Origin: Paenibacillus foliorum | GTDB taxonomy: Bacteria > Bacillota > Bacilli > Paenibacillales > NBRC-103111 | DNA length: 60,212 nucleotides | Reading direction: 5' to 3' | NCBI RefSeq assembly: GCF_013141765.1 | Contig: NZ_WHOD01000023.1 | Location: forward strand, 1 to 60,212 | Shown here: piece by piece, positions 26,555 to 39,399 of the stretch | Layout of the letters: each line of letters starts with the position of its first letter | Numbering within the stretch: the stretch's first letter is position 1 | Translations under genes and position numbers: made by a program | Notes under the pieces: generated by a model | Database searches by the model: none | Seen by the model: the letters and a program-made list of their open reading frames with translations, nothing else | What the model was told of the DNA's origin: nothing

Positions 26555-29500
26555 TTGATGGACGTTAACAACTTCGAATTTATGAAAATTGGATTAGCTT
26601 CTCCAGAAAAGATACGTTCGTGGTCCCGCGGGGAAGTAAAAAAGCCAGAAACAATTAACTACAGAACCTTAAAACCTGAAAAGGAAGGTCTGTTTTGCGA
26701 AAAGATTTTTGGTCCAACAAAGGACTGGGAATGTCACTGTGGTAAGTATAAGCGTGTCCGTTATAAGGGCGTAGTATGTGACCGTTGCGGCGTTGAGGTA
26801 ACTCGTCAAAAAGTTCGTCGCGAACGCATGGGTCATATCGAATTAGCTGCACCCGTTTCTCATATTTGGTACTTCAAAGGGATTCCAAGTCGCATGGGCT
26901 TGGCATTGGATATGTCTCCTCGTTCACTCGAGGAGATCATCTACTTTGCTTCTTATGTAGTTACGGATCCAGGAGATACACCGTTAGAGAAGAAACAGTT
27001 GTTGTCTGAAAAGGAATATCGCAGCTATCGTGAGAAATACGGCTATGCCTTCCAAGCTGGCATGGGCGCTGAGGCTGTTAAGAAGCTTCTTCAGGATATT
27101 GAGATCGAAAGAGAAGTAGAAATGCTTAAGGAAGAGCTGAAGACCGCTCAAGGGCAACGTCGTAATCGTGCCATTAAGCGATTGGAAGTTATGGAAGCAT
27201 TCCGTAATTCGAAAAACATGCCTGGTTGGATGGTTCTTGATGTACTTCCTGTCATTCCTCCTGAGCTTCGTCCGATGGTCCAATTGGATGGAGGACGCTT
27301 CGCGACTTCTGACTTGAACGATCTTTATCGTCGAGTGATCAACCGGAATAACCGTCTGAAAAGACTGTTGGACTTGGGAGCACCTGATATCATTGTTCAA
27401 AATGAGAAACGGATGCTTCAGGAAGCCGTTGATGCTTTGATTGATAACGGCCGTCGCGGTCGTCCAGTAACAGGACCGGGTAACCGTCCATTGAAATCCC
27501 TTAGCCATATGCTTAAGGGTAAGCAAGGTCGTTTCCGCCAAAACTTGCTAGGTAAACGTGTTGACTATTCCGGTCGTTCCGTTATCGTAGTAGGACCTAG
27601 CTTGAAGATGTACCAATGTGGTCTTCCGAAGGAAATGGCACTTGAGTTGTTTAAACCTTTTGTTATGAAAGAGCTGGTTAATAAAGGCCTTGCTCATAAT
27701 ATCAAAAGCGCTAAACGTAAAGTTGAACGTGTCAGTCCTGAAGTTTGGGATGTGCTGGAAGAAGTAATTAAGGAGCACCCGGTTCTGTTGAACCGTGCAC
27801 CTACACTGCATAGACTGGGTATTCAAGCGTTTGAGCCTATCTTGGTTGAAGGTCGCGCTATCAAGCTGCATCCTTTGGTATGTACGGCATACAATGCGGA
27901 TTTTGATGGTGACCAAATGGCGGTTCACGTACCATTGTCCTCAGAAGCACAAGCAGAAGCTCGTGTGTTAATGTTGGCCTCTGGTAATATTTTGAATCCA
28001 AAAGACGGTAAGCCTGTTGTTACTCCTTCACAGGATATGATCTTGGGTAGTTTCTATTTAACTACTGATAATAAAGAAGCTAATGGTGCTTTGACGATCG
28101 TTCGTACTGTGCACGAAGCGGTATCCTTATACCAGCGCGGTGCTGCGTCTCTACATGCACGTATAGCTATTCCTGCCAAAGCGTTGAACAAAACAAGCTT
28201 CACGCCTGAACAGCAAGAAGCTATGCTTATTACAACCATTGGTAAAGTTATATTTAACGAAATATACCCAGAGGATTTCCCGTACATCAATGAGCCTACC
28301 AAGGCTAACTTGTTGTCAGGTGCTTCTGATCAGTATTTCGTGTTCAATAAAGGTGCGAATATTCGCCAAATCATGCTAGATTTACCTGAGGCTAAAGCTG
28401 TAGGTAAGGAGTATCTTGGGTCGATTATCGCCGAGTGTTTCCGTAAATACCATACAACCCTTACCTCTATTATTTTGGACCGTATCAAAGAGCTTGGTTT
28501 CACTTACTCAACAAAAGCTGGTATTACGATCGCAGTTTCGGACGTAAACGTACCGCCGGAAAAAGTAGCCATTCTTAAAGAATCCGATGATAAAGTTAGT
28601 GTTGTAACTAATCAGTATCGTCGTGGTTTGATTACGGACGAAGAGCGTTATGACCGTGTCATTGCGATCTGGAGTAAAGCTAAGGATGAACTCACAGATA
28701 TTCTGATGAAGTCACTCGACAAGTATAACTCCATTAATATGATGGTTGAATCTAAAGCGCGTGGTAATAAATCACAAATTACACAGCTTGGCGGTATGCG
28801 TGGTTTGATGGCGAATCCGTCCGGTAAAATTATTGAGTTACCTATCAAATCGAATTTCCGTGAAGGCCTTACGGTATTGGAGTACTTTATCTCTACCCAC
28901 GGAGCGCGGAAAGGTTTGGCGGATACAGCCCTTCGTACGGCGGATTCAGGTTATTTGACTCGACGTCTTGTAGACGTTGCGCAGGATGTTATCGTGCGTG
29001 ATGAGGATTGCGGAACCGATAAAGGCTTTACTGTAAGTAGAATTCAAGACGGTAAAGAGGTTATTGAGGATCTATATGATCGTATTGAAGGCAGATATGC
29101 ATTTGAAACGATTCGCAATCCAAAAACAGGCGAAGAAATTATTGGTCGTAATGAATTAATTGAGGCAGGAATTGCTGATAAAATCATTGAGGCTGGTATT
29201 GAAAAACTACAAATTCGCTCAGTATTGAGCTGCCGCTCTAGCCATGGTGTATGTAAGAAATGTTACGGACGTAACTTGGCAACCGGACAGCATGTTGAAA
29301 TCGGTGAAGCTGTTGGTATTATAGCGGCGCAATCCATCGGAGAACCAGGAACACAGCTGACAATGCGTACCTTCCATACGGGTGGTGTAGCAGGAGATGA
29401 TATTACTCAAGGTTTGCCGCGTATTCAAGAGTTGTTCGAGGCGCGTAATCCTAAAGGGCAAGCCATTATCTCAGAGCTGGATGGTATCGTTAAAGATATT

Positions 29501-30175
29501 CGCGAAGCCAAAGACCGTCGAGAAATTGAAGTTCTGGGTGAAGCTGAATCCAAAGTTTACGCGGTTCCTTATGGCTCCCGTGTTCGTGTTGCTCTCAATC
29601 AACAAGTTGAAGCAGGCGACGAGCTTACGGAAGGTTCAATCGATCCTAAGGAAATGTTGCGGATCAAAGGGATTCGTGGCGTGCAGAACTACATCTTGCA
29701 GGAAGTTCAGCGTGTATACCGGAACCAAGGGGTAGAAATTAACGATAAGCATATCGAAGTTATGATTCGTCAAATGCTTCGTAAGATACGTATCGTTGAC
29801 GCCGGAAACACTACTTTACTGCCAGGAGCATTTGTAGATATCCACGAGTATGAAGAAGCTAATAAAGTGGCTTTATTCTCGGATCAGGAGCCTGCTGTTG
29901 CGAAGCCTGTGTTGCTGGGTATTACCAAAGCATCACTTGAAACGGATTCTTTCTTATCCGCCGCGTCTTTCCAAGAAACAACAAGAGTTTTGACCGATGC
30001 AGCAATCAAAGGCAAGGTCGATCAGCTTCTTGGCTTGAAAGAAAATGTTATCATCGGTAAACTGATTCCAGCAGGTACAGGAATGCCGAGATACCGTAAC
30101 ATTCGTATAACCAACCCGAATGAAGTGGGAATTGTCGAAGATTCCTTGGACATGGAACCAGTTTCAGTAGAATAA
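26555..30175 (+). CDS. rpoC: RNA polymerase beta' subunit
   Basis: This 1206-residue subunit carries the catalytic magnesium loop [12 protein letters not shown] near residue 450. The N-terminal zinc ribbon ([13 protein letters not shown]...CDRC) and the second zinc site ([13 protein letters not shown]) are complete, and the trigger-loop region [19 protein letters not shown] is present. TTG 26555 is chosen from the family start MxDVNNFE and a 7-nt gap to AAGGAGGG; ATG 26558 is the alternative. A GATAAGA/TCTTATC hairpin lies in the short gap after rpoB. Confidence 0.97.
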   Translation: MMDVNNFEFMKIGLASPEKIRSWSRGEVKKPETINYRTLKPEKEGLFCEKIFGPTKDWECHCGKYKRVRYKGVVCDRCGVEVTRQKVRRERMGHIELAAPVSHIWYFKGIPSRMGLALDMSPRSLEEIIYFASYVVTDPGDTPLEKKQLLSEKEYRSYREKYGYAFQAGMGAEAVKKLLQDIEIEREVEMLKEELKTAQGQRRNRAIKRLEVMEAFRNSKNMPGWMVLDVLPVIPPELRPMVQLDGGRFATSDLNDLYRRVINRNNRLKRLLDLGAPDIIVQNEKRMLQEAVDALIDNGRRGRPVTGPGNRPLKSLSHMLKGKQGRFRQNLLGKRVDYSGRSVIVVGPSLKMYQCGLPKEMALELFKPFVMKELVNKGLAHNIKSAKRKVERVSPEVWDVLEEVIKEHPVLLNRAPTLHRLGIQAFEPILVEGRAIKLHPLVCTAYNADFDGDQMAVHVPLSSEAQAEARVLMLASGNILNPKDGKPVVTPSQDMILGSFYLTTDNKEANGALTIVRTVHEAVSLYQRGAASLHARIAIPAKALNKTSFTPEQQEAMLITTIGKVIFNEIYPEDFPYINEPTKANLLSGASDQYFVFNKGANIRQIMLDLPEAKAVGKEYLGSIIAECFRKYHTTLTSIILDRIKELGFTYSTKAGITIAVSDVNVPPEKVAILKESDDKVSVVTNQYRRGLITDEERYDRVIAIWSKAKDELTDILMKSLDKYNSINMMVESKARGNKSQITQLGGMRGLMANPSGKIIELPIKSNFREGLTVLEYFISTHGARKGLADTALRTADSGYLTRRLVDVAQDVIVRDEDCGTDKGFTVSRIQDGKEVIEDLYDRIEGRYAFETIRNPKTGEEIIGRNELIEAGIADKIIEAGIEKLQIRSVLSCRSSHGVCKKCYGRNLATGQHVEIGEAVGIIAAQSIGEPGTQLTMRTFHTGGVAGDDITQGLPRIQELFEARNPKGQAIISELDGIVKDIREAKDRREIEVLGEAESKVYAVPYGSRVRVALNQQVEAGDELTEGSIDPKEMLRIKGIRGVQNYILQEVQRVYRNQGVEINDKHIEVMIRQMLRKIRIVDAGNTTLLPGAFVDIHEYEEANKVALFSDQEPAVAKPVLLGITKASLETDSFLSAASFQETTRVLTDAAIKGKVDQLLGLKENVIIGKLIPAGTGMPRYRNIRITNPNEVGIVEDSLDMEPVSVE

Positions 30176-30201
30176 AGCTTTATAAGAAAAGCATAGTTAT
30201 C

Positions 30202-30251
30202 GCCTTCATGAAGAGTTTATTGTGAATTCTTTATGAAGGCACGTGTTTTTC
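30202..30251 (+). terminator. terminator-like hairpin after rpoC
   Basis: GCCTTCAT-G-AAGA pairs with TCTT-T-ATGAAGGC around a 13-nt loop, followed by ACGTGTTTTT. A promoter starts just after it. Confidence 0.65.
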
Positions 30252-30281
30252 TTGACAATGGTGCTTTCATAGTGCTAATAT
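30252..30281 (+). promoter_or_regulatory. sigma-A promoter before rplGB and the str operon
   Basis: TTGACA at 30252-30257, an 18-nt spacer and TAATAT at 30276-30281, directly after the rpoC terminator. Confidence 0.7.
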
Positions 30282-30335
30282 ATCGAAGTGTGCCAATTTA
30301 TCAATAGTCTCCTGTCCTTTGGAGGATGTTTTTAC

Positions 30336-30587
30336 ATGTCTTATGAAAAAGTAAAACAGGCTGCGAACATAAGTACTGGCACAAAGCAAGTTGCAAAAAT
30401 GGTAGAATTGAACAAGGCTTCAGAAGTTTTTGTTGCTAAAGATGCAGATCCGCGAATAACGATAAAAATAGTTAACCTCTGCAAGAAAATGGGGGTTAAA
30501 GTAACATACGTTGACTCTATGAAGTTGTTAGGTAAGGCGTGTGGTATTGAAGTTGGAGCTGCTGTAGCAGCTGTAGTAAATGAATAA
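30336..30587 (+). CDS. rplGB: L7Ae/L30e-family ribosomal protein (YbxF)
   Basis: This 83-residue protein has the L7Ae kink-turn RNA-binding fold: NISTGTKQV, then VAKDADPRITIKIVNLCKKMGVKVTYV and a C-terminal alanine-rich helix GIEVGAAVAAVV. In Bacillus the family binds kink-turns and associates with ribosomes. ATG 30336 follows GGAGG by 10 nt and gives the usual length. It is the first gene of the transcript into rpsL. Confidence 0.92.
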   Translation: MSYEKVKQAANISTGTKQVAKMVELNKASEVFVAKDADPRITIKIVNLCKKMGVKVTYVDSMKLLGKACGIEVGAAVAAVVNE

Positions 30588-30712
30588 TGCAAATGCGTTT
30601 TTGCCGCAAAACTGCAAGGTGATGCTGGTAGAAACTTTTCCTTTGTTCATTTACGATTCGCCTGGATCTGTGGGCTTGAAATGAAGGATCAATTTCGGAA
30701 GGAGGTGGCGAA

Positions 30713-31135
30713 ATGCCAACAATTAACCAGCTCGTTCGTAAAGGACGTCAAGCAAAGGTGGAAAAGTCGAAGTCCCCGGCTCTTCAAAAAGGTTTTAACG
30801 CTCTGAAAAGAGAATCAACCAATATCAGCGCTCCTCAAAAGCGTGGTGTATGTACTCGTGTAGGTACAATGACACCAAAGAAGCCGAACTCCGCTCTTCG
30901 TAAATATGCTCGTGTTCGTTTAACAAACCGTGTTGAGGTAACTGCGTACATCCCAGGTATCGGACACAACTTGCAAGAGCACAGTGTTGTATTGATCCGT
31001 GGAGGAAGAATCAAAGATCTTCCAGGGGTACGTTATCACATCGTGCGCGGCGCATTGGATACTTCCGGTGTTAACAACCGTAAACAAGCTCGTTCCAAAT
31101 ATGGTGCGAAACGTCCAAAAGCAGCGAAAAAGTAA
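30713..31135 (+). CDS. rpsL: 30S ribosomal protein S12
   Basis: A 140-residue decoding-centre protein. The [11 protein letters not shown] loop and the [13 protein letters not shown] loop, where streptomycin-resistance changes arise, both look wild type. AAGGAGGTG precedes ATG 30713. First gene of rpsL-rpsG-fusA-tuf. Confidence 0.98.
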   Translation: MPTINQLVRKGRQAKVEKSKSPALQKGFNALKRESTNISAPQKRGVCTRVGTMTPKKPNSALRKYARVRLTNRVEVTAYIPGIGHNLQEHSVVLIRGGRIKDLPGVRYHIVRGALDTSGVNNRKQARSKYGAKRPKAAKK

Positions 31136-31180
31136 TAAGAATTTAGAAACGAATGAACTTTTTCAGAAAGGGGGATAACT

Positions 31181-31651
31181 ATGCCTCGTAAAGGTCCAGT
31201 TACTCGCAGAGACGTATTGCCAGATCCTATTTATAATAGCAAACTGGTAACTCGTTTAATCAACCGCATTATGCTAGATGGCAAAAGAGGGGTCGCTCAG
31301 ACCATTCTATACAATGCTTTTAACATGATCCAAGAACGTACAGGTAAAGAGCCTATGGAAGTGTTTGAAGCAGCTATCAAAAATATTATGCCTGTTCTAG
31401 AAGTTAAAGCACGCCGTGTTGGTGGTGCTAACTATCAGGTGCCTATCGAAGTAAGACCAGATCGTCGTACGACTTTGGGTCTTCGTTGGTTGGTAAACTA
31501 TTCTCGCCTTCGTGGTGAGAAAACAATGGAAGAAAGACTGGCTCAAGAAATCATTGATGCTAGCAACAACACTGGTTCTTCCGTTAAGAAACGTGAAGAT
31601 ACACATAAAATGGCGGAAGCTAACAAAGCGTTCGCACATTATCGCTGGTAG
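31181..31651 (+). CDS. rpsG: 30S ribosomal protein S7
   Basis: A 156-residue protein that nucleates 30S head assembly and contacts E-site tRNA. It starts [16 protein letters not shown] and contains [16 protein letters not shown], the family signature. In E. coli it is the str-operon repressor; no matching site was identified here. Confidence 0.98.
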   Translation: MPRKGPVTRRDVLPDPIYNSKLVTRLINRIMLDGKRGVAQTILYNAFNMIQERTGKEPMEVFEAAIKNIMPVLEVKARRVGGANYQVPIEVRPDRRTTLGLRWLVNYSRLRGEKTMEERLAQEIIDASNNTGSSVKKREDTHKMAEANKAFAHYRW

Positions 31652-31688
31652 AATTAAAATTCCTGATTAATTGGAAGGAGACATCCTG

Positions 31689-33764
31689 ATGGCTAGAGAG
31701 TACTCCTTGGACAATACGCGTAATATCGGGATTATGGCGCATATTGATGCGGGTAAAACTACAACCACTGAGCGGATCTTGTACTATACTGGTATCACTC
31801 ATAAAATCGGTGAAGTGCACGAAGGTGCAGCAACGATGGACTGGATGGAACAAGAACAAGAGCGCGGAATTACCATCACTTCCGCAGCGACAACCACTCA
31901 CTGGAAGGGTAAACGCATCAATATTATCGATACCCCGGGACACGTAGACTTCACGGTTGAAGTGGAACGTTCTCTTCGCGTGTTGGACGGAGCTGTTGGT
32001 GTATTCAGCGCGAAAGAAGGCGTTGAGCCACAGTCCGAAACAGTTTGGAGACAAGCTGATAAATACAGCGTTCCTCGTATTGCTTATGTTAATAAAATGG
32101 ACATTATCGGCGCTGATTTCTTGGCAGTTATTGAGCAAATGCGTGAGAAGCTAGGTGCTAACGCGGTTGCAATTCAATTGCCAATCGGTGCTGAGAATGA
32201 TTTCGTTGGTATTATCGACTTGATCGAGCAAGTTGCCTTCATCTTCAAAGATGATATGGGTAAAGAAGTAGATAGAGTCGAAATTCCAGAAGAGTACAAA
32301 GCAAAAGCGGAAGAGCTTCGTCTTGAGCTAATTGAAAAAGTAGCTGAACTAGATGAAGAACTTACTATGAAGTACCTAGAAGGTGAAGAACTTTCTATCG
32401 AAGAGATTAAAGCTGCTCTTCGTGTAGGTACATGTCAAGTTAAAATCTTCCCTGTTGTATGTGGTTCTTCTTATAGAAATAAAGGCGTTCCGTTGATGAT
32501 CGATGCTGTTGTCGATTACTTGCCGGCTCCGACTGATGTTCCAGACATTAAAGGAACTTTGGACGATGGTACGGAAGTAATCCGTAAATCTGCTGATGAT
32601 CAGCCGTTCTCTGCTCTTGCTTTCAAGATCATGACGGATCCTTTCGTAGGTAAGTTGACGTTCTTCCGCGTATATTCCGGTGTGTTAAATGCTGGTTCAT
32701 ACGTAGTCAACTCCACAAAAGGTAAACGCGAGCGTGTTGGCCGTATCCTTCAGATGCATGCTAACAGCCGTCAAGAAATCAGCATTGTATACTCAGGAGA
32801 TATTGCTGCAGCTGTTGGTCTTAAAGACACAACAACTGGAGACACTCTCTGTGATGAGAAAAACCAAGTAATCTTGGAATCCATGAACTTCCCTGAACCT
32901 GTAATTCAACTTGCTGTTGAGCCGAAAACTAAAGCCGACCAAGACAAAATGGGTATTGCATTATCCAAATTGGCTGAAGAGGATCCAACTTTCCGTGCAC
33001 ACACAGATGAAGAAACAGGCCAAACGATTATCGCTGGTATGGGTGAGCTTCACCTTGAAATTCTCGTTGACCGTATGTTGCGCGAGTTTAAAGTAGAAAC
33101 CAATGTGGGTAAACCACAGGTTGCTTATCGCGAAACTTTCCGTCAAGAGGCAAGAGTTGAAGGTAAATTCGTACGTCAATCCGGTGGTCGTGGACAGTAT
33201 GGACATTGTTGGGTTATTTTCTCTCCTCAAGAAGCCGGTGCTGGATTCTTGTTCGAGAGCAAAGTTGTCGGGGGTTCTATTCCTAGAGAATATATCGCGC
33301 CTATTCAAGCCGGTATTGAAGAATCCATGAAAAACGGCGTTATTGCCGGTTTCCCGATGGTTGATATCAAGGCAACCGTTGTTGACGGTTCCTATCATGA
33401 TGTTGACTCCAATGAGATGGCGTTTAAAATTGCTGGATCGATGGCGTTGAAAGCAGCAGTAGAGAAATGTGCTCCTGTATTGCTTGAACCAATCATGAAA
33501 GTAGAAGTAACAGTTCCTGAAGAGTACATGGGCGATGTTATGGGCGACCTTAACTCTCGTCGTGGACGTATCGAAGGTATGGATGCGCGCTTTGGTGCAC
33601 AAATCATCCGTGCTAAGGTGCCTTTGTCTGAAATGTTCGGTTACTCAACTACTTTGCGTTCCCGTACGCAAGGCCGTGGAGTTTACTCCATGGAAATTTC
33701 TCACTATGAAGAAGTGCCTAAGTCAATTGCAGAAGAAATTATTGCAAAACACAAAGGTGCATAA
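31689..33764 (+). CDS. fusA: elongation factor G
   Basis: This 691-residue GTPase drives translocation and, with RRF, ribosome recycling. The P-loop AHIDAGKTT, switch residues [19 protein letters not shown] and NKMD are all present, followed by domains II-V with RGQYGH in domain IV. ATG 31689, 8 nt after AAGGAG, gives the family start MAREYSL; an in-frame TTG at 31671 overlaps the ribosome-binding site. Confidence 0.98.
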   Translation: MAREYSLDNTRNIGIMAHIDAGKTTTTERILYYTGITHKIGEVHEGAATMDWMEQEQERGITITSAATTTHWKGKRINIIDTPGHVDFTVEVERSLRVLDGAVGVFSAKEGVEPQSETVWRQADKYSVPRIAYVNKMDIIGADFLAVIEQMREKLGANAVAIQLPIGAENDFVGIIDLIEQVAFIFKDDMGKEVDRVEIPEEYKAKAEELRLELIEKVAELDEELTMKYLEGEELSIEEIKAALRVGTCQVKIFPVVCGSSYRNKGVPLMIDAVVDYLPAPTDVPDIKGTLDDGTEVIRKSADDQPFSALAFKIMTDPFVGKLTFFRVYSGVLNAGSYVVNSTKGKRERVGRILQMHANSRQEISIVYSGDIAAAVGLKDTTTGDTLCDEKNQVILESMNFPEPVIQLAVEPKTKADQDKMGIALSKLAEEDPTFRAHTDEETGQTIIAGMGELHLEILVDRMLREFKVETNVGKPQVAYRETFRQEARVEGKFVRQSGGRGQYGHCWVIFSPQEAGAGFLFESKVVGGSIPREYIAPIQAGIEESMKNGVIAGFPMVDIKATVVDGSYHDVDSNEMAFKIAGSMALKAAVEKCAPVLLEPIMKVEVTVPEEYMGDVMGDLNSRRGRIEGMDARFGAQIIRAKVPLSEMFGYSTTLRSRTQGRGVYSMEISHYEEVPKSIAEEIIAKHKGA

Positions 33765-33803
33765 TTAATAAAACGTCTATTATAATAAGGAGGCATTCTA
33801 ATC

Positions 33804-34994
33804 ATGGCAAAAGCTAAATTCGAACGTAACAAACCGCACGTGAATATCGGTACTATCGGTCACGTTGACCATGGTAAAACAACTCTTACGGCTGCTATCA
33901 CAACTGTATTGTCCAAAAGATACGGTGGAGCAGCGGTTGCTTTTGATCAAATCGACAAAGCACCAGAAGAGCGCGAGCGCGGTATCACTATTTCCACAGC
34001 TCACGTAGAATATGAAACTCCTAACCGTCACTACGCACACGTAGACTGCCCAGGCCATGCTGACTATGTTAAAAACATGATCACTGGTGCTGCACAAATG
34101 GACGGAGCGATCCTGGTTGTATCCGCAGCTGACGGCCCTATGCCGCAAACTCGTGAGCACATCCTATTGTCCCGCCAAGTAGGCGTACCTTACATCGTTG
34201 TATTTTTGAACAAATGCGACATGGTAGAAGACGAAGAGCTTCTTGAATTGGTTGAAATGGAAGTTCGCGATCTTCTTAACGAATACGAATTCCCAGGCGA
34301 TGATACTCCAATCATCCGTGGTGCAGCTCGTGAAGCTCTTCAAAACCCTGATGGTGCTTGGGCTGACAAAATTATCGAGTTGTTTGAGCAAGTTGATACT
34401 TACATCCCAACTCCTGAGCGTCAAACAGATAAGCCTTTCTTGATGCCTGTTGAGGATGTATTCTCAATCACTGGTCGTGGTACTGTTGCTACAGGTCGTG
34501 TTGAGCGTGGTACTATCAAGATTCAAGAAGAGGTTGAAATCCTTGGTCTTCAAGAAGAAACTCGTAAATGCGTAGTTACAGGCGTTGAGATGTTCCGTAA
34601 ATTGTTGGATTCCGCGCAAGCTGGTGACAACATTGGCGCATTGCTTCGTGGTGTTGATCGTAAAGATATCGAGCGCGGCCAAGTTTTGGCTAAGCCAGGT
34701 TCAGTTAAAGCACACACTGCTTTCTCTGCACAAATTTACGTTCTAACTAAAGAAGAGGGTGGCCGTCATAAGCCTTTTTTCACAGGCTACCGTCCACAGT
34801 TCTACTTCCGTACAACTGACGTAACGGGTATCATCTCCCTTCCAGAAGGTACAGAAATGGTTATGCCAGGCGATAACATCACTGTTACTGTTGAACTAAT
34901 TGCTCCAATTGCTATCGAAGAAGGAACTCGTTTCGCGATTCGTGAAGGCGGACGTACTGTTGGTGCGGGCGCGGTTGCAACTATCAGCAAGTAA
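33804..34994 (+). CDS. tuf: elongation factor Tu
   Basis: This 396-residue GTPase delivers aminoacyl-tRNA. G motifs [17 protein letters not shown] and NKCD are visible, and domains II and III follow ([13 protein letters not shown] and GGRHKPFF). Codon use is strongly biased, as expected for one of the most abundant proteins. AAGGAGG precedes ATG 33804, and a terminator follows. Confidence 0.98.
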   Translation: MAKAKFERNKPHVNIGTIGHVDHGKTTLTAAITTVLSKRYGGAAVAFDQIDKAPEERERGITISTAHVEYETPNRHYAHVDCPGHADYVKNMITGAAQMDGAILVVSAADGPMPQTREHILLSRQVGVPYIVVFLNKCDMVEDEELLELVEMEVRDLLNEYEFPGDDTPIIRGAAREALQNPDGAWADKIIELFEQVDTYIPTPERQTDKPFLMPVEDVFSITGRGTVATGRVERGTIKIQEEVEILGLQEETRKCVVTGVEMFRKLLDSAQAGDNIGALLRGVDRKDIERGQVLAKPGSVKAHTAFSAQIYVLTKEEGGRHKPFFTGYRPQFYFRTTDVTGIISLPEGTEMVMPGDNITVTVELIAPIAIEEGTRFAIREGGRTVGAGAVATISK

Positions 34995-35007
34995 TATTTA
35001 ATAACCA

Positions 35008-35052
35008 AATAAATCCCTTCATCCTTACAAAGATGAGGGGATTTATTTTTTT
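35008..35052 (+). terminator. terminator after tuf
   Basis: AATAAATCCC-T-TCATC pairs with GATGA-GGGGATTTATT around CTTACAAA, followed by a T-run. Confidence 0.9.
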
Positions 35053-35074
35053 AGGCAATAGTCATAAGTTTCGC

Positions 35075-35103
35075 TTGCTTTTTGTTTTCATATTTTATAT
35101 AAT
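35075..35103 (+). promoter_or_regulatory. sigma-A promoter of the S10 operon
   Basis: TTGCTT at 35075-35080, a 17-nt spacer and TATAAT at 35098-35103. It would drive the long transcript from rpsJ into the spc and alpha clusters. Confidence 0.72.
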
Positions 35104-35109
35104 ATTAAA

Positions 35110-35549
<440 letters not shown>

Positions 35550-35599
35550 TTCACATGTGTATAAATATATGAACGTATGAGAGAAAAGAGGTGTCAACG

Positions 35600-36223
35600 A
35601 TGACTAAAGGTATCTTAGGAAAGAAACTTGGAATGACTCAAGTGTTTACTCCAGAAGGTTTGGTAATTCCGGTAACTGTAATTCAAGCGGGTCCTTGTAC
35701 TGTTCTTCAGAAGAAGGATGCAGAAAATGATGGTTACGAAGCAATCCAAATCGGTTTTGACGACAAGAAAGAAAAAAATGCCATCAAACCTGAGTTGGGC
35801 CATGCTAAGAAAGCAGGCGCAACACCTAAGCGCTACATTAAAGAATTCCGCGGTATTCAGATTTCTGAATACGAGGTTGGCCAGGAAATCAAAGCTGACT
35901 TATTCGCAGAAGGTGAATTCGTTGATGTAACAGGCACTTCCAAAGGTAAAGGGTTCCAAGGCGTTATCAAAAGACATAACCAATCTACAGGTCCGATGGC
36001 TCACGGTTCTCGTTATCATCGTGGTCCGGGTTCCATGGGTTCTATCCAAGCGAACCGTGTTCCTAAAGGTAAAAAGCTTCCTGGACATATGGGTAATGAA
36101 ACAGTTACTGTTCAACGTCTAGAAGTGGTTAGAGTTGATTTGGAGCGCAATGTTCTTCTAATTAAAGGTTCCATTCCTGGACCTAAAAATAGCTACGTTA
36201 GCGTTAAATCAACAGTAAAGTAA
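35600..36223 (+). CDS. rplC: 50S ribosomal protein L3
   Basis: A 207-residue protein near the peptidyl-transferase centre and an early assembly protein. [13 protein letters not shown] at the start and the loop [13 protein letters not shown] reaching into the ribosome core are visible. ATG 35600 is 6 nt from AGAGGTG and is preferred over the in-frame GTG at 35591. Confidence 0.97.
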   Translation: MTKGILGKKLGMTQVFTPEGLVIPVTVIQAGPCTVLQKKDAENDGYEAIQIGFDDKKEKNAIKPELGHAKKAGATPKRYIKEFRGIQISEYEVGQEIKADLFAEGEFVDVTGTSKGKGFQGVIKRHNQSTGPMAHGSRYHRGPGSMGSIQANRVPKGKKLPGHMGNETVTVQRLEVVRVDLERNVLLIKGSIPGPKNSYVSVKSTVK

Positions 36224-36245
36224 AACAGGAAAGGAGGATTTTCAA

Positions 36246-36869
36246 ATGCCAAAAGTAGCAGTTTATAATGTTAGTGGCTCCCAGGTAGGAGAAGTTGAAT
36301 TAGCTGATTCCGTGTTCGGTATCGAACCACATTCACACGTATTGAATGAAGCGGTATTGATGCAGCGTGCTTCCTTGCGTCATGGAACACATAAAGTAAA
36401 AGGCCGTTCAGAAGTTCGTGGCGGTGGTCGTAAACCTTGGAAGCAAAAGGGAACTGGCCGTGCTCGTCAAGGTAGTATCCGCGCTCCTCAATGGAAAGGC
36501 GGCGGTGTTGTATTCGGACCGACACCAAGAAGCTATTCTTATAAGCTTCCTAAAAAAGTTCGTCGTCTAGCGATTAAGTCTGCATTATCTTCCAAGGTAA
36601 TTAGCAACGAAATCATTGTGTTGGATCAATTGTTGTTGAGCCAACCAAAGACGAAAGAATTCGCAGCAATTCTTAGCAATTTGAAAGTTGACCGTAAAGC
36701 TTTAGTTGTAACAGCTGGTTATGAAGAAAACGTAGCATTGTCTGCGCGCAATATTCCTGGAGTTAAGTTTGTTGTAGCTGATGGAATTAACGTGCTTGAT
36801 GTTATGGTTTACGACAAGCTGATTATTACTAAGGATGCGGTACAGAAGGTAGAGGAGGTGTTTGCGTAA
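36246..36869 (+). CDS. rplD: 50S ribosomal protein L4
   Basis: A 207-residue protein lining the exit tunnel. The extended loop with [19 protein letters not shown] (about 60-80) is the tunnel tip where macrolide-resistance changes arise; it looks normal. L4 regulates the S10 operon in E. coli. Its stop overlaps the rplW start (TAATGA). Confidence 0.97.
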   Translation: MPKVAVYNVSGSQVGEVELADSVFGIEPHSHVLNEAVLMQRASLRHGTHKVKGRSEVRGGGRKPWKQKGTGRARQGSIRAPQWKGGGVVFGPTPRSYSYKLPKKVRRLAIKSALSSKVISNEIIVLDQLLLSQPKTKEFAAILSNLKVDRKALVVTAGYEENVALSARNIPGVKFVVADGINVLDVMVYDKLIITKDAVQKVEEVFA

Positions 36870-37159
36870 TGAAAAACCCTCGCGACATTATTAAACGCCC
36901 AGTGATCACGGAACGTACTAGTGACATGATGACCGAGAAGAAATATGTCTTTGAAGTGGAACTCCGTTCGAACAAAACGGAAATTAAGCAAGCAATCGAG
37001 CAAATTTTCAAAGTGAAGGTTACTAATGTTAACACAATGAGAATGCCAGCAAAACCAAAGCGTTATGGTCGTCACTCAGGATACACATCGGAATGGAAGA
37101 AAGCGATTGTTTCCTTGAGCGCAGACAGCAAAGAACTAGAATTTTTTGAAACTGTGTAA
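36869..37159 (+). CDS. rplW: 50S ribosomal protein L23
   Basis: A 96-residue protein at the tunnel exit, docking site for trigger factor and [15 protein letters not shown] and [19 protein letters not shown] are family features. ATG 36869 shares a base with the rplD stop, and GAGGAGGTG lies just upstream inside rplD. Confidence 0.97.
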   Translation: MKNPRDIIKRPVITERTSDMMTEKKYVFEVELRSNKTEIKQAIEQIFKVKVTNVNTMRMPAKPKRYGRHSGYTSEWKKAIVSLSADSKELEFFETV

Positions 37160-37190
37160 GTCCACTTTTTGAAGTAAGGAGGGAATCCTA

Positions 37191-38021
37191 GTGCCAATCA
37201 AAAAATATAAACCAACATCACCAGCAAGACGTGCTATGTCGGTTTCAACGTTTGAAGAAATTACGACGTCTACACCGGAGAAGTCATTGTTGGCTCCTTT
37301 GAGCAAAAAGGCTGGTCGTAACAATCAAGGTAAAATTACGGTTCGTCACCAAGGTGGAGGACACAAACGTAAATACCGGATTATCGATTTTAAACGGAAT
37401 AAAGATGGAATACCAGGTAGCGTTGCTACAATTGAGTATGATCCGAATCGTTCCGCTAACATCGCTTTGATTCATTATGCTGATGGAGAGAAACGTTATA
37501 TCCTCGCTCCAAAAGGTTTGAAAGTTTCAGACAAAATCGAATCTGGCCCTGGATCTGATATCAAAATCGGTAACGCGTTGCCGCTTGAGAACATTCCAGT
37601 TGGTACTGTGATTCACAACATTGAGTTGCAACCTGGTAAAGGCGGTCAATTGGTCCGTGCAGCTGGTACAGAAGCTCAATTGCTTGGTAAAGAAGATCGC
37701 TATGTAACCATTCGTCTTACCTCTGGTGAGGTTAGAAAGATCTTGAAAGTTTGCCGCGCGACTATCGGTTCCGTTGGTAACGAAGATTATGAATTGGTTA
37801 AAATCGGTAAAGCAGGACGCTCTCGCTGGTTGGGTCAAAGACCTGAAGTCCGCGGCGTAGTAATGAACCCTAACGATCACCCACACGGTGGTGGTGAAGG
37901 CCGTGCTCCAATCGGTCGTAAGTCTCCTATGTCTCCTTGGGGTAAGCCAACTCTTGGTTACAAAACTCGTAAAAAAGGTAAAGCTTCTGATAAATATATC
38001 GTACGTCGTCGTACGAAGTAA
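37191..38021 (+). CDS. rplB: 50S ribosomal protein L2
   Basis: A 276-residue protein required for subunit association and peptidyl transfer. [14 protein letters not shown] at the start, GGGHKRKYR, and near the C-terminus [13 protein letters not shown] with the conserved histidine of the active-site region. GTG 37191 follows AAGGAGGG. Confidence 0.98.
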   Translation: MPIKKYKPTSPARRAMSVSTFEEITTSTPEKSLLAPLSKKAGRNNQGKITVRHQGGGHKRKYRIIDFKRNKDGIPGSVATIEYDPNRSANIALIHYADGEKRYILAPKGLKVSDKIESGPGSDIKIGNALPLENIPVGTVIHNIELQPGKGGQLVRAAGTEAQLLGKEDRYVTIRLTSGEVRKILKVCRATIGSVGNEDYELVKIGKAGRSRWLGQRPEVRGVVMNPNDHPHGGGEGRAPIGRKSPMSPWGKPTLGYKTRKKGKASDKYIVRRRTK

Positions 38022-38060
38022 TTCATTTCTCGGAACGGTTGAAGAAGGGAGGAACGAAAC

Positions 38061-38342
38061 ATGGGTCGTAGTTTGAAAAAAGGTCCTTTCGTAGACGACT
38101 ATCTTTTGAAGAAAGTTGCTGCGGTTGGTGACAGTACTACTAAGAAATCAGTGATCAAAACTTGGTCGCGCCGCTCTACTATTTTCCCGCAATTTATCGG
38201 ACATACTTTTGCGGTATATGATGGTAAAAAGCACGTGCCGGTTTACGTAACGGAAGATATGGTTGGACATAAACTGGGTGAGTTTGCTCCAACTCGTACT
38301 TACAAAGGTCATGGTGACGACAAGAAAACAAGCAAACGCTAA
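38061..38342 (+). CDS. rpsS: 30S ribosomal protein S19
   Basis: A 93-residue 30S head protein paired with S13. [16 protein letters not shown] and the [16 protein letters not shown] signature are present. GGGAGG precedes ATG 38061. Confidence 0.98.
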   Translation: MGRSLKKGPFVDDYLLKKVAAVGDSTTKKSVIKTWSRRSTIFPQFIGHTFAVYDGKKHVPVYVTEDMVGHKLGEFAPTRTYKGHGDDKKTSKR

Positions 38343-38382
38343 GTTTTCGCGAATTAAGTTGTAAATGAAAGGAGGTACTTCC

Positions 38383-38718
38383 ATGCAACAAGCAAAATCC
38401 ATTGCAAGATTCGTTCGAATTGCACCTCGTAAGGCGCAATTGGTGATCGACTTGATCCGCGGTAAGCAAGTTGGAGAAGCAATCGCAATTCTGCGTCATA
38501 CACCTAGATCAGCATCTCCAATCGTTGAGAAGGTTCTGAATTCTGCAATTGCGAACGCAGAGCACAACTACTCCATGGACCCTAACAGCTTGGTTATTTC
38601 TCAGGCATTTGTTAATCAGGGGCCGACAATGAAAAGATTCCGTCCTCGCGCTATGGGACGTGCGAGTCGTATCAATAAACGTACCAGCCACATTACAGTA
38701 GTGGTATCTGAAAAATAA
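38383..38718 (+). CDS. rplV: 50S ribosomal protein L22
   Basis: A 111-residue protein contacting all 23S domains; its beta-hairpin (about 80-100, [14 protein letters not shown]) lines the exit tunnel. ATG 38383 is 7 nt after AAAGGAGG; the in-frame ATG 38365 lies upstream of the ribosome-binding site. Confidence 0.97.
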   Translation: MQQAKSIARFVRIAPRKAQLVIDLIRGKQVGEAIAILRHTPRSASPIVEKVLNSAIANAEHNYSMDPNSLVISQAFVNQGPTMKRFRPRAMGRASRINKRTSHITVVVSEK

Positions 38719-38731
38719 GGAGGGATAACGT

Positions 38732-39397
38732 GTGGGTCAGAAAGTAAACCCGGTAGGACTTAGAATTGGGATTATTCGCGATTGGGAATCCAAATGGTTC
38801 GCAGGTAAAGATTTTGGCGACTTGTTAATGGAAGACGTCAAAATTCGTGAATACTTAAAGCAAAAGCTGAAAGATTCGGCTGTTTCTCATATTGATATCG
38901 AACGTGCAGCTAACCGTGTAAATGTTACTATTCATACGGCTAAGCCTGGTATGGTTATCGGTAAGGGCGGTTCTGAGATTGAAGTGATTCGTACTTACAT
39001 CGCTAACCTGTCTAACGGTAAAAAAATTCACATCAATATCTCTGAAATCAAAAATCCTGAGCTTGACGCGATCCTTGTTGCTGAAAGCATTGCTCAACAA
39101 TTGGAACGTCGTGTATCTTTCCGTCGTGCAATGAAGCAAGCTATTCAAAGAACAATGAGATCCGGAGCAAAAGGTATCAAAACATCAGTTAGCGGTCGTT
39201 TAGGCGGAGCTGAAATCGCTAGACAAGAAGGATACAGTGAAGGTACAGTACCTCTTCATACACTTCGTGCAGACATCGACTATGGTACAGCTGAAGCAGC
39301 TACTACCTATGGCCGTATCGGCGTAAAAGTGTGGATCTATCGCGGCGAAGTTCTTCCAACGGCTAAGAAAAAGGCTGTTACGGAAGGAGGCAACTAA
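38732..39397 (+). CDS. rpsC: 30S ribosomal protein S3
   Basis: A 221-residue protein at the mRNA entry site with helicase-assisting arginines. The KH type II domain has [12 protein letters not shown] (GxxG loop), and the C-terminal domain contains [20 protein letters not shown] 38732 follows AAGGAGGG by 7 nt and gives [11 protein letters not shown]. Confidence 0.98.
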   Translation: MGQKVNPVGLRIGIIRDWESKWFAGKDFGDLLMEDVKIREYLKQKLKDSAVSHIDIERAANRVNVTIHTAKPGMVIGKGGSEIEVIRTYIANLSNGKKIHINISEIKNPELDAILVAESIAQQLERRVSFRRAMKQAIQRTMRSGAKGIKTSVSGRLGGAEIARQEGYSEGTVPLHTLRADIDYGTAEAATTYGRIGVKVWIYRGEVLPTAKKKAVTEGGN

Positions 39398-39399
39398 TT

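Noticed and set aside
26984..27541. 185-codon minus-strand open frame inside rpoC
   Set aside because: Antisense to the highly conserved rpoC; no recognisable domain.
32961..33602. 213-codon minus-strand open frame inside fusA
   Set aside because: Antisense shadow produced by the codon bias of a highly expressed gene.
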